Shown: positions 25,073 to 33,326, numbered from the stretch's first letter. The stretch: 64,000 nucleotides of DNA from Winogradskyella epiphytica (GCF_003217215.1 NZ_QJTD01000003.1:1-64000); one strand, 5' to 3'. Notes: generated by a model from the sequence alone, not told the origin. Numbers and translations: made by a program.

Positions 25073-25082
25073 AATCGTTTTT

Positions 25083-25490
25083 TTATTTCAGATTATAATT
25101 TTTCAGTAAGCTTTTCAATTCCATTAAAGAATTCGTTTCGACGATTTGAGTGTCAATTACAAATTCAGTTTTTTCCGTAATTAGTTTTAAATCTCCAGCA
25201 AATTCTCTTATAAATTTCACTTCTTTAAGTTTTATTTTTTTCGGAAATAAAGTGTTCTTAATTAATTCTCCGTTTTTCAGAGTCAGATATTGTTTTTTGT
25301 TCTCAAAGTAGTAAATCATAAACATTGGAATTCCTGCCAAAATTTGTCCAATTCCAATTGAAGCGAGTGAAATTTCTTTCCATTTTATAATAAAAGATAA
25401 CAAAACGAAAATAATTCCGATTGTTACAAAGAATATTCCCATTCTTAAATTACTTCTTAATCTTTCTTTTGAATATCTGATTTTTGTCAT
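25083..25490 (-). CDS. membrane protein with PH-like domain (cassette 1)
   Basis: 135 residues. Two hydrophobic segments (about 17-34 and 43-61) are followed by a small beta-rich domain (QYLTLKNGELIKNTLFPKKIKLKEVKFI...) ending in a helix, the plan of bacterial PH-like membrane proteins. It resembles the cassette 5 protein in layout but not closely in sequence. It is the first cassette beyond the recombinase, so it would be the most recently inserted one if the array grows as integrons do. Confidence 0.75.
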   Translation of the reverse strand: MTKIRYSKERLRSNLRMGIFFVTIGIIFVLLSFIIKWKEISLASIGIGQILAGIPMFMIYYFENKKQYLTLKNGELIKNTLFPKKIKLKEVKFIREFAGDLKLITEKTEFVIDTQIVETNSLMELKSLLKNYNLK

Positions 25491-25502
25491 TTCTCAAATG
25501 TT

Positions 25503-25560
25503 TGCCAACGTTGTTGTATGTTTAGTGTTGTGTATATATCAACTATACATATACTTACAA
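25503..25560 (-). repeat. R10, terminal half-repeat, possible attI
   Basis: Begins TGCCAACGTTGTTGTATG, matching the left arms of other repeats, but then diverges into a short symmetric stretch (GTATATATC...ATACATATAC) and runs into the recombinase stop codon. There is no right half. Its position at the array's recombinase end fits an attI-like primary site. Confidence 0.5.
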
Positions 25561-26685
25561 ATCTAATGGATTTTTTATAAAATCAAAGCTACTTTTTGCT
25601 ACATGTGTGTAAATTTCAGTGGTTTTGGTAGAATTATGACCCAATAATAACTGAATATAACGAAGATCAGTCCCAGATTCTAATAAATGAGTAGCAAAAC
25701 TATGCCTCAATATATGCGGGGAAACTCGTTTCTTAATCCCTGCTTTCTTAGCAGCATCAGAAACTATCTTACCCACACTATTCGCGCTATATGGTCCTTT
25801 AGTTGGACTCTCAAATAAGTAATCACTTGGCTTCCACTGCTTATAATATGTGCGTAAATCATTTAAAGTGTTAACAGATAGTAAGGTGTATCTGTCCTTA
25901 TTTCCCTTAGCGTCTGTCACGTGTATAAGCATCCGTGAACTGTCTATATGAGAAAGCTTTAAATTTAATAACTCACTCCGCCTTAAACCGGCAGAATATA
26001 GTAAACTTACAATACAACGATGTTTTATATTATTAGTACATTCTATAATACGCTTAACATGCTCTTTAGATAAAACAATAGGAAGCTTTTTTTCCGGCCT
26101 AGGACGCTCAATCATATACAGCCTGTTAGGCATGCCCTTTACAATTTCATAATAAAACTTTATACTATTAATAGCAACATTAATATAAGAATTAGAACGA
26201 TTTTCTTCTATAAGGTGGGTTAAATATGCCCTAATGTCAATCTCATTCAATGAGTCAATCTCCTTATTGTAATAAAAATTAATGAAGTCTTCAAAACTAG
26301 CAATATAAGACTTTACAGTGTTATTCGAATATTTTTTTAACTCAAGCTTCTGTACATATGAATCCGGACAATACTTGTAGTTCAATCGATGCTTACGTCT
26401 TTTATACCAACCAATATTAAAATCTTCGTCAAGTTGTTTAGATCTTGTCTTTTCAAAAAAATATTTGGAATCAATCCATGCAACACCCTTAAATATACGG
26501 TAAACACTATCTAAGTGACGTTTGGTGTTAGGAATATAATACATGTTAAAGCTGTCACTCCACTGTACAGAATCAAGCTCTTTAACTAAAATTTCTAAAG
26601 CCTTATTTGTGTAAAACTGAAGACCAATGTGCCTCTTGTTGTCTATTAATAAATGCTTTAATTGGATGTGCTGACTATGTTTCAT
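25555..26685 (-). CDS. XerC/D-like tyrosine recombinase at the head of the cassette array
   Basis: 376 residues: an N-terminal extension of about 80 residues (YIPNTKRHLDSVYRIFKGVAWID), a SAM-like core-binding domain (about 105-185) and a catalytic domain (about 203-370). Catalytic residues R235, K260, H324, R327, H350 and nucleophile Y359 are all present. The spacing R235 to R327 is 92 residues, as in XerC/D, so the extra IntI segment is absent. The C-terminal KNPLDL tail is reminiscent of integrase ends such as RSPLD. It is transcribed toward the cassettes and stops at the terminal half-repeat. It probably moves the cassettes, but that is inferred from position. Confidence 0.9.
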   Translation of the reverse strand: MKHSQHIQLKHLLIDNKRHIGLQFYTNKALEILVKELDSVQWSDSFNMYYIPNTKRHLDSVYRIFKGVAWIDSKYFFEKTRSKQLDEDFNIGWYKRRKHRLNYKYCPDSYVQKLELKKYSNNTVKSYIASFEDFINFYYNKEIDSLNEIDIRAYLTHLIEENRSNSYINVAINSIKFYYEIVKGMPNRLYMIERPRPEKKLPIVLSKEHVKRIIECTNNIKHRCIVSLLYSAGLRRSELLNLKLSHIDSSRMLIHVTDAKGNKDRYTLLSVNTLNDLRTYYKQWKPSDYLFESPTKGPYSANSVGKIVSDAAKKAGIKKRVSPHILRHSFATHLLESGTDLRYIQLLLGHNSTKTTEIYTHVAKSSFDFIKNPLDL

Positions 26686-26769
26686 AATATGTTTTTTGCT
26701 TAAATTAAGCTTTATAAGTATCTTAAGAGTTTAATAAGCGAATAATAAACGTTTAACTAACAGGTAGAT

Positions 26770-27162
26770 ATGCTTACCAATAAAAAAAATAAAACTTGTA
26801 AAGCTTGTGATAAAATTTTAATAGGCAGATCAGATAAAAAATTCTGTAATGCCAATTGTAAAAGCGCTTATCACTATGGGAAATATTTAGAAGAAACACC
26901 CAAGTTTTATTATAAAGTAGATCGTCAGTTAAAAAAGAATAGACGAATCCTAAAAAGCTTTAATAAAGCAGGTAAGGCCACAGTAAGATGTCATATATTA
27001 TTAGAAATGGGATTCAATCCAAATTTCTTTACGCACTTTTGGAAAAACAAAAAGAACGATGTATACCTATTTGTATACGAATATGGATTCCTAAAGAAAG
27101 TAGAAAAAGGAACAGAAAAATACATATTGGTGAAATGGCAAGACTATATGTTTAAAAAATAA
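26770..27162 (+). CDS. zinc-ribbon protein conserved in Flavobacteriaceae
   Basis: 130 residues, very basic. An N-terminal zinc ribbon has CKACDK and CNANCKSAYHYGKY (four cysteines at about 11-34), followed by a lysine-rich helical region and a beta-type C-terminus. Similar ribbons bind nucleic acid. It is divergent from the recombinase with an 84-base gap. I recall homologues as DUF2116-like proteins spread through the family, so this is probably the first core gene right of the array, but a link to recombination cannot be excluded. Confidence 0.75.
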   Translation: MLTNKKNKTCKACDKILIGRSDKKFCNANCKSAYHYGKYLEETPKFYYKVDRQLKKNRRILKSFNKAGKATVRCHILLEMGFNPNFFTHFWKNKKNDVYLFVYEYGFLKKVEKGTEKYILVKWQDYMFKK

Positions 27163-27670
27163 AAACAATGTTACTAATAGCGAATCCATAAATTATCTAA
27201 ACAACTTTACTGTCACCCAACAAAAAAAGAACATTTATAGTTGAGTCTAAACCACTAGAGAAGTTACTTACATTTGGCTTAAATTAATGACCGTATTCAG
27301 ATAATATATCAGATGGTGTCTCGATAATGTATGGATGGTGTATGGATGGTGTATGGATGGTGTATGGATGGTGTATGGATAGTGTAGGGTTAGATAATGT
27401 AAAATAAACCATACAATAATATAAGCATCAATGGAAAGTTTCTAGAATCAAAAACACCTTAAACCGAAGAATAGGGCATAGCAACAAATAATAAACTAAG
27501 GTTTTACGTAATTATAGAAACTAAAAAAAACAATGGACTAAATACAGTCTATAATTTAGAGGTGTAACCGTTAAATAAAGTTGTATAAAACCTTAATATA
27601 TTCTACATAAATAGGTAAAAGTGAGATGTAGTAAGAGGAGAATAATAGAAAAATTCTTTAAACCCAAAAG
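27163..27670. other. gene-free stretch holding a tandem repeat
   Basis: Apart from the 11-bp tandem repeat at 27328-27382, nothing recognisable was seen on either strand. AT-rich with many stops in all frames. Confidence 0.5.
27328..27382. repeat. tandem repeat, five copies of an 11-bp unit
   Basis: TGTATGGATGG repeated five times without gaps; the last copy has A in place of the tenth base. It lies in non-coding DNA and is likely to vary in copy number between strains. Confidence 0.9.
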
Positions 27671-27823
27671 CTATTCTATCGCATTTTTAGTCACATAAAC
27701 GCGCCAACCTATTATAGCCATTTGAAGTTTAGTTGCCTTACTAAGATCTAGTTGCTTTTTAGAGTAACTTGGAAGAATGGCTTTGTTTAATTTTGCCAGA
27801 AACTTAAAAAGTGACGTCTTCAT
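27671..27823 (-). CDS. conserved 50-residue small protein
   Basis: A 50-residue frame from ATG at 27823 to TAG (MKTSLFKFLAKLNKAILPSY... IIGWRVYVTKNAIE). Basic and amphipathic, with no signal peptide. I recall near-identical small proteins across Flavobacteriaceae, always unnamed. A good flavobacterial promoter box (TATTTTTG on the minus strand, 27849-27842) lies 19 bases upstream of the start. Both points argue that it is a real gene in what would otherwise be called an empty gap. Function unknown. Confidence 0.75.
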   Translation of the reverse strand: MKTSLFKFLAKLNKAILPSYSKKQLDLSKATKLQMAIIGWRVYVTKNAIE

Positions 27824-27841
27824 AATTTTTATACTTTAAGT

Positions 27842-27849
27842 CAAAAATA
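27842..27849 (-). promoter_or_regulatory. flavobacterial -7 promoter box
   Basis: Reads TATTTTTG on the minus strand (consensus TAnnTTTG), just upstream of the 50-residue gene. Confidence 0.55.
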
Positions 27850-28348
27850 GTAAAACTTATTCTAGAACTAAGTTTTACCTTTAATTTGATCGATAGTCTT
27901 ATCGATTCGTCTAGCTTATATTATTGAAAAAACTATATCAATAATTATCTTTACAAGTGTCATCATAATTTTAGGTTTTTGAAGGTTAATAATTGAATGA
28001 GTTTTCAATATATAGGTTCAACACATTATCTTCCAAGTGTTTATGTGAAAATCGACAAAATTGAATTTAATTATATAAGTAAATAAATCTAAATTGTTTT
28101 AATAATTTGTGACCTGTCTTAAGTTACGTTATAATTTGTAACCATAATTGAGCATAAAGATTGCAAATAGATATAATTCAAGGGCCTTTTTATATTCGTC
28201 TTCTTGAACTAAGGGGGTTTTGATCTTTTAAAATGGAAATTTTGATCATTTCGTCATTTTTTTAAAATGTTATGTGGTGAAATTCATATTCTATTCAGAT
28301 TGTTTTTTGTAATTAAATCTGATTTCCCACTTAGCTATAATAAAATGA
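27850..28348. other. gene-free AT-rich stretch
   Basis: No gene, strong hairpin or repeat was seen on either strand. A short inverted repeat, ATCGATAGTCTTATCGAT (27889-27906), is the only structure noticed. Confidence 0.45.
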
Positions 28349-28356
28349 TATCTTTG
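28349..28356 (+). promoter_or_regulatory. flavobacterial -7 promoter box
   Basis: TATCTTTG, 17 bases upstream of the endonuclease gene start. Matches TAnnTTTG. Confidence 0.5.
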
Positions 28357-28373
28357 TTTAAAATAGATTTAAT

Positions 28374-30335
28374 ATGAAAAAAATTACTTTCGCATTATTG
28401 CTGTTAATTTCAGGATTTGGTTGGTCACAAGTTTTATTAATTAATGAATTAGACCCCGATTCTCCGAGTATAGATACAGCTGAGTTTATTGAATTAAAGT
28501 CAGAAACTCCAAATTTTTCAACAGATGGATACATTTTAGTCTTCTTTAATGGATCTTCAAGTGGTGGAGATTCAAGTTATATGGTAATTGACCTTGAAGG
28601 TTATAGTACAGATAATAATGGACTTTTAGTTGTAGGCGGATCTGAAGTGTCACCTTTTCCTCAGTATTTAATTCCTGATAATGTTATTCAAAATGGGGCA
28701 GATGCGGTTGGTATATATCAGGCAAGTGTAGATGATTTTCCAGAAGGTACCTTAGCAACTCAAACTAATTTAATAGACGCAATGGTTTACGGCACCAATG
28801 ATCCTGATGCTACTGGTTTATTAAATTTGTTAGGTGAAACAATTCAACATAATGACAGTGGAACCAACTCTAACCCTAAGTCAATTCAACGTTTTGTAGA
28901 CGATCAAGGGGTTGTAACTTTCTCAGCACAAACTCCAACACCAAGACGAGAGAATGATGGTTCGGGTATTCCTATTAATCCAATAACAATTACGGTAACT
29001 GAATCACAAATAAACGAAGGTGAATCTTTTGATATATTATTTACTTCGGAAGAACCAATGACTTCAAGCTTAACATTCACTATTAGTTTAGACAACTACG
29101 GCTTTAATACGTCAGATTACACTGGTGAAACCACTTTAACAATTCCAGTTGGCTTAAATTGGGCGAGCACAACAATATCAACTATTGACGATTCTTTTGA
29201 TGAAGGCGATGAGGTAGCACGTATTCATTTTGTGGACTTGGTTGAGCCTTTTGTTCCTGAAAATAATTACATAGAAGTTAGAATTGTAGATAACGATTTT
29301 ACGATTGCTGAATTCGGGACGCCTACTAATCCAACAACAGGATTTGTGGAAAGTACACAGCCCGAAGGCTATTATGATGGTTTAGATGGTTTAGCAGATA
29401 CGGCTTTAGGACAAGCACTTCAAGATCTTATTGCAGATCCATCCGTGGTTAGAGCGCAAACTTATGCAGATGTATATAGTATTTTAATGGAAGCCGATCA
29501 GAATCCGGAGAACAGTAATCAGGTATGGTTAGTATATTCGGAAGAAGGACGACCTAAGTTAGATTTACAAACCAGTTCAAATAGTACGAATAAGTGGAAT
29601 AGAGAGCATACTTTTCCAAGATCTAGAGGTGGTTTTTTCGATATTGAAGCAGATGAAATAGCAGATGGTATCGATATTTACTGGACTACTGAAGCAGATT
29701 CGTTACGTCATGGTAATTCAGATGCTCATGCACTTAGAGCAGCAGATGCTTCTGAAAATAGTTCTCGTGGCAATAAGCACTACGGAGAATATAATGGTCC
29801 AACGGGAAATTTAGGTAGTTTCAAAGGTGATGTCGCTCGAAGCGTTTTGTACATGGAAATCAGATATAATGGATTAGAAGTTGTAAATGGTTTTTCAACG
29901 ACCCAAGGTCAAATGGGAGATTTAGCTACTTTATTAGAATGGCACAGGAATGACCCACCTGATGATTTTGAAATGAATAGAAATAATATAGTTTATAACT
30001 GGCAGAAAAATAGAAATCCGTTTATCGATCAGCCACTATTGGTGGAATATATTTGGGGTAATAATGTAGGTGAGACATGGATGCAGTCAATGAGTATTGA
30101 AGACAACGAATTTCAACAACTATCTGTTTACCCTAACCCTACAAATGAAAGATTGTATTTTTCGGATTCTTCTTCTTCTAATATAGATGTAGAGGTTTAC
30201 TCAGTAGATGGAAAGTTGTTAAAGCGATTTAATTCTGTTACAGATTATATAGATTTAAATATGGAAGCAGGTTTATACTTATTACAATTAAATGTAGATG
30301 GTAGCACTCTTGTTAAAAAAGTGCTAGTAGATTAA
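28374..30335 (+). CDS. secreted endonuclease I (EndA/NucM family) with T9SS sorting domain
   Basis: 653 residues. Signal peptide (about 1-18, ending GWSQ), lamin-tail-type domain (about 20-180), a Calx-beta-like domain (about 200-310), the NucM nuclease domain (about 335-580) and a type A type IX secretion sorting domain (about 585-653: SVYPNPTNERL and closing LLQLNVDGSTLVKKVLVD). The catalytic region shows NREHTFPRS with H412 and the downstream SDAHALR. It likely degrades extracellular DNA or RNA for nutrients or biofilm turnover. It is exported whole to the cell surface or medium. A terminator follows. Confidence 0.93.
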   Translation: MKKITFALLLLISGFGWSQVLLINELDPDSPSIDTAEFIELKSETPNFSTDGYILVFFNGSSSGGDSSYMVIDLEGYSTDNNGLLVVGGSEVSPFPQYLIPDNVIQNGADAVGIYQASVDDFPEGTLATQTNLIDAMVYGTNDPDATGLLNLLGETIQHNDSGTNSNPKSIQRFVDDQGVVTFSAQTPTPRRENDGSGIPINPITITVTESQINEGESFDILFTSEEPMTSSLTFTISLDNYGFNTSDYTGETTLTIPVGLNWASTTISTIDDSFDEGDEVARIHFVDLVEPFVPENNYIEVRIVDNDFTIAEFGTPTNPTTGFVESTQPEGYYDGLDGLADTALGQALQDLIADPSVVRAQTYADVYSILMEADQNPENSNQVWLVYSEEGRPKLDLQTSSNSTNKWNREHTFPRSRGGFFDIEADEIADGIDIYWTTEADSLRHGNSDAHALRAADASENSSRGNKHYGEYNGPTGNLGSFKGDVARSVLYMEIRYNGLEVVNGFSTTQGQMGDLATLLEWHRNDPPDDFEMNRNNIVYNWQKNRNPFIDQPLLVEYIWGNNVGETWMQSMSIEDNEFQQLSVYPNPTNERLYFSDSSSSNIDVEVYSVDGKLLKRFNSVTDYIDLNMEAGLYLLQLNVDGSTLVKKVLVD

Positions 30336-30356
30336 ACATGTTCTAAAAGTTGAATA

Positions 30357-30391
30357 AAAGCCAAATGTCTTAAGACGTTTGGCTTTTTTTT
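30357..30391 (+). terminator. rho-independent terminator
   Basis: Stem AAGCCAAATGTCTT/AAGACGTTTGGCTT followed by eight T residues, 22 bases after the endonuclease stop. Confidence 0.9.
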
Positions 30392-30562
30392 GTTCTATGA
30401 AATTTCACGATAGAGGTAGTTATTAAGAAAGGTTTAGGACGATATTATAATAGTTTTAAGATTAAAACGTTATAATATAGGTAGTTTTGTTGAGGCCTTA
30501 CTGGCATTAATCAAACTGAATTAATCATATTTAAATAATATAAACCTGAAAATTTTCCAATT

Positions 30563-31786
30563 ATGAAAAATTTAAAATTAGTAATAATGGCGTTGTTCGT
30601 AACGTTAAGTTTTTCTTCGTGTAGTAACGATGACGATGGAGGTGATTCTACATCTATTGTTCTAACCGAAAATGAAACACCCGTCACAATTCAAACTTAT
30701 GTAACCACACATTTTCCATCACGTATTATAGATTTAGCTACACAAACAACAACTAATGGAGTAGTCACCTATGAGATTTTATTATCGGGAAATACTAATT
30801 TAGTTTTTAGTGATAGCTACGATGTTTTAGAGATTAGTAGTATGGATCAATTGCCTAATTCTGTAATCCCTCAGTCTATATTAGACTATGTTGCTGAGCA
30901 TTATCCGGATAATTATATTACTGAATGGGAACTAGAAGATGATTACCAAGAAGTAGAATTGGATAATGATTTAGAATTAGAGTTTACTTTAGATGGCGTA
31001 TTTATCAGAGTAGATCATGATGATGACGATGATGAAATTTTAGCTATTGCAGATATTCCATCAGCTATTACGGAATATATATCAACACATTTTTCCTCTA
31101 GCACAATTATTGGAGCTTGGATGGATAATGATGATGACGAAACGACTTATGAGATTAACTTAGATGGAGATATTGAATTAGAATTTAATAGTCAATTTGA
31201 AATTATTAGTATAGAAAGTGATTCTCAATTGCCAGATTCTGTAATTCCACAAACAATTTTAGATTATGTGGCGGAATATTATCCAGATAACTATATCACG
31301 GAATGGGAGCTTGAAGATAACTATCAAGAAGTTGAATTAGATAACGATATAGAATTAGAATTTACATTAGATGGTGAGTTTATTAGGGTAGATTCCGATG
31401 ATGATGAGGATGATGACGATGTTTTAGCCCTAGATGAAATTCCTTCAGCTATTACGGATTATATTTCAACTCATTTTCCTTCAAATTCGGTAATTGCGGC
31501 TTGGCTTGATAATGAGGATGACGGTGTGGAGTACGAAATAAAATTAAGTGGAGATATTGATTTAAAATTTGATAGTCAATTTCAGGTGCTTAAAATAGAA
31601 AGCGACACGCAGCTGCCAGATTCAGTGATTCCTGAAGCAATTTTAGCTTATGTGTCAGAAAATTATCCAAGTAATTATATTACAGAATGGGAATTAGATT
31701 CTAATGAGCAAAAAGTAGAATTGGATAATGATATCGAATTAACGTTTACTCTGGATGGTGTATTTGTTAGTGTAGATAACGATTAA
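30563..31786 (+). CDS. lipoprotein with tandem PepSY-like repeats
   Basis: 407 residues. Lipoprotein signal (lipobox FSSC, about residue 20) and an Asp-rich linker, then three tandem units of about 125 residues. Each unit has two PepSY-like halves: IPSAITEYISTHFPS...YEINLDGDIELEF and SVIPQTILDYVAEYYPDNYITEWELE...LEFTLDG. Asp-rich strings (DDDDDE, DDDEDDDD) join the units and could bind calcium. PepSY-like domains act as inhibitors or binding modules outside the cytoplasm. The high identity between units at DNA level suggests recent duplication. Confidence 0.85.
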   Translation: MKNLKLVIMALFVTLSFSSCSNDDDGGDSTSIVLTENETPVTIQTYVTTHFPSRIIDLATQTTTNGVVTYEILLSGNTNLVFSDSYDVLEISSMDQLPNSVIPQSILDYVAEHYPDNYITEWELEDDYQEVELDNDLELEFTLDGVFIRVDHDDDDDEILAIADIPSAITEYISTHFSSSTIIGAWMDNDDDETTYEINLDGDIELEFNSQFEIISIESDSQLPDSVIPQTILDYVAEYYPDNYITEWELEDNYQEVELDNDIELEFTLDGEFIRVDSDDDEDDDDVLALDEIPSAITDYISTHFPSNSVIAAWLDNEDDGVEYEIKLSGDIDLKFDSQFQVLKIESDTQLPDSVIPEAILAYVSENYPSNYITEWELDSNEQKVELDNDIELTFTLDGVFVSVDND

Positions 31787-31807
31787 ATAAATTTTTATTA
31801 AATAATT

Positions 31808-31849
31808 AAAAGTCATGACATCTTAAAATACTTGTCATGACTTTTTTTT
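31808..31849 (+). terminator. rho-independent terminator
   Basis: Stem AAAAGTCATGACA / TGTCATGACTTTT with a T run, directly after the PepSY-like gene. Confidence 0.9.
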
Positions 31850-31927
31850 GTTAATTATTTTTCAAATTTTTGATAGATTTCTTTTCTCTAAGAATGAAAT
31901 GTTATCTTCGCTTCATAAAAAAAGTAG

Positions 31928-32878
31928 ATGAGTGTAATTCTAGTTTTAGCTGGTTTGGCGTTGTTGGTAGTTGGCGGTGATTTTTTAGTAAGAGCCTCAG
32001 TTGGCCTATCTTTTAAACTGAAATTATCGAAACTAGTCATTGGAATGACGGTTGTTTCTTTTGCGACATCAGCACCTGAATTGCTAGTGAGTTTACATGC
32101 TGCTTTAGACGGAGTTTCTGATATAGCTCTAGGTAATGTGATTGGCTCCAATGTCGCTAATATTGGATTGGTTTTAGGGATCACCGCGATAATATCACCG
32201 CTAGGTGTGGATAAGGACTTTTATAAGCTGAATTGGCCTATGATGATGATCCTGTCATTCGCATTATATTACTTTTTAAAAAATGACAATGTACTAACAG
32301 CACTGGAAGGTGGAATCATGTTGGCGGCATTAATTATTTTCTTAGTTATTCTGATTAGAAGTTCTAGAAAATCAAATAAAGCAAATTTAGAGGACGTAGA
32401 TGATTCACTTGCTGTGGTTTCAAACTTTAAAATAGCTGTGTGGCTATTAATAGGTGCGGCCGGATTGTATTTTGGATCAGATTGGCTAGTGCAAGGAGCT
32501 AAGCAACTAGCTTTAGCTATAGGTATTAGTGATTACGCTATTTCTGTAACAGTTATTGCAATAGGTACTAGTGTGCCGGAATTAGCAGCCTCTGTAATCG
32601 CAGCACTGAAAAAGGAAAAAGCTTTGTCTTTAGGAAACCTTATTGGTTCTAACATTTTTAATATTGCCGCTGTTCTTGGTTTAACGTCAATTATTAAGCC
32701 TATAGTGGTGAATCCAGCTACACCAGAAATATTATCTACAAATATCTTTTGGATGATTGGTTTCGCTGCGATTTTAATACCAATGATTATAATACCAAAA
32801 CGTTTTGAAATTGGTAGATTAAAAGGAATGATTCTTTTCGGTGCTTACTTACTCTTCATATTTATAGCTTTAAAGTAG
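31928..32878 (+). CDS. calcium/sodium antiporter (CaCA family, YrbG-like)
   Basis: 316 residues, about ten membrane segments in two homologous halves. The family's alpha repeats are clear: TSAPELLVSLHAALDGVSDIALGNVIGSN (first half) and GTSVPELAASVIAAL followed by LGNLIGSNIFNIAAVLG (second half), each with the ion-binding glutamate in the PEL motif. It exchanges calcium for sodium at the inner membrane. It stands alone between a terminator and a gene-free gap. Confidence 0.93.
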   Translation: MSVILVLAGLALLVVGGDFLVRASVGLSFKLKLSKLVIGMTVVSFATSAPELLVSLHAALDGVSDIALGNVIGSNVANIGLVLGITAIISPLGVDKDFYKLNWPMMMILSFALYYFLKNDNVLTALEGGIMLAALIIFLVILIRSSRKSNKANLEDVDDSLAVVSNFKIAVWLLIGAAGLYFGSDWLVQGAKQLALAIGISDYAISVTVIAIGTSVPELAASVIAALKKEKALSLGNLIGSNIFNIAAVLGLTSIIKPIVVNPATPEILSTNIFWMIGFAAILIPMIIIPKRFEIGRLKGMILFGAYLLFIFIALK

Positions 32879-33318
32879 ACCATTACATTTACGTATTTAT
32901 AGCTTCGGAATCGATAGAATCGATTTATATAAATCTACCATGCAATTTCAAAAACCCTTTAGGTTTTATGAGTCTTTTAAGTCATTAATCTCTCAAAATA
33001 GGAGGGTCGCTTAAATTAATTTTGTGACCGAATTATACTTGCAGTAAATACAACATCAGATTAAACTTCTATTAAATTCTCTTAAAGCTTCTATTTTATA
33101 TTTCCCGATTTGAATAGCTTATTGACTTTAAAATAGCTTTAGTTAGTAATCAATTAATCCAAAATAATCATATTTAAATTATAAATTTTAAAAATGAGCT
33201 AAGGTTGTAATTTATTTTTAGCATGGTATTTTGTAGGGTGTATATTGTGAAAATGTAATTTTATGATGTGTTGACCCTATTTTTTTACAGGGTTACGTCG
33301 GGGTTTTTAATTTTTTTG
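32879..33318. other. gene-free leader region before glnN
   Basis: AT-rich. A small palindrome, AATCGATAGAATCGATT (32909-32925), was noticed. No gene or terminator. The glnN promoter box closes it. Confidence 0.5.
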
Positions 33319-33326
33319 TACTTTTG
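33319..33326 (+). promoter_or_regulatory. flavobacterial -7 promoter box of glnN
   Basis: TACTTTTG. The upstream in-frame TTG at 33324 lies inside this box, so translation must start at the ATG at 33345. Confidence 0.6.

Larger units (their letters stand above)
1..25560 (-). mobile_element. integron-like cassette array (ten cassettes, split by a 14.2-kb insertion)
   Basis: Minus-strand genes alternate with structured repeats (R0-R10). For each cassette, the bases following GTT at its left end are the inverted complement of the bases preceding AAC at its right end: 93/745, 863/1485, 15838/16407, 16525/18038, 18156/18728, 18846/19418, 19540/20340, 20524/24301, 24420/24945 and 25066/25509. The private sequence changes from cassette to cassette. 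In integrons this arises because both ends of one cassette form a single attC in the circular form. Genes end at or in the repeat on their 3' side, and a tyrosine recombinase lies at the right end. The window starts inside the array, so its full size is unknown. That it is mobile is inferred from structure only. Confidence 0.75.

Noticed and set aside
1-25560. CRISPR array
   Set aside because: The repeats are 130-200 bp, spaced by whole genes, with internal folding; no short spacers and no cas genes.
25555-26685. Calling the recombinase a canonical integron integrase IntI
   Set aside because: The distance between the two catalytic arginines is 92 residues and the IntI-specific segment is missing. 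It is named a XerC/D-like recombinase instead.
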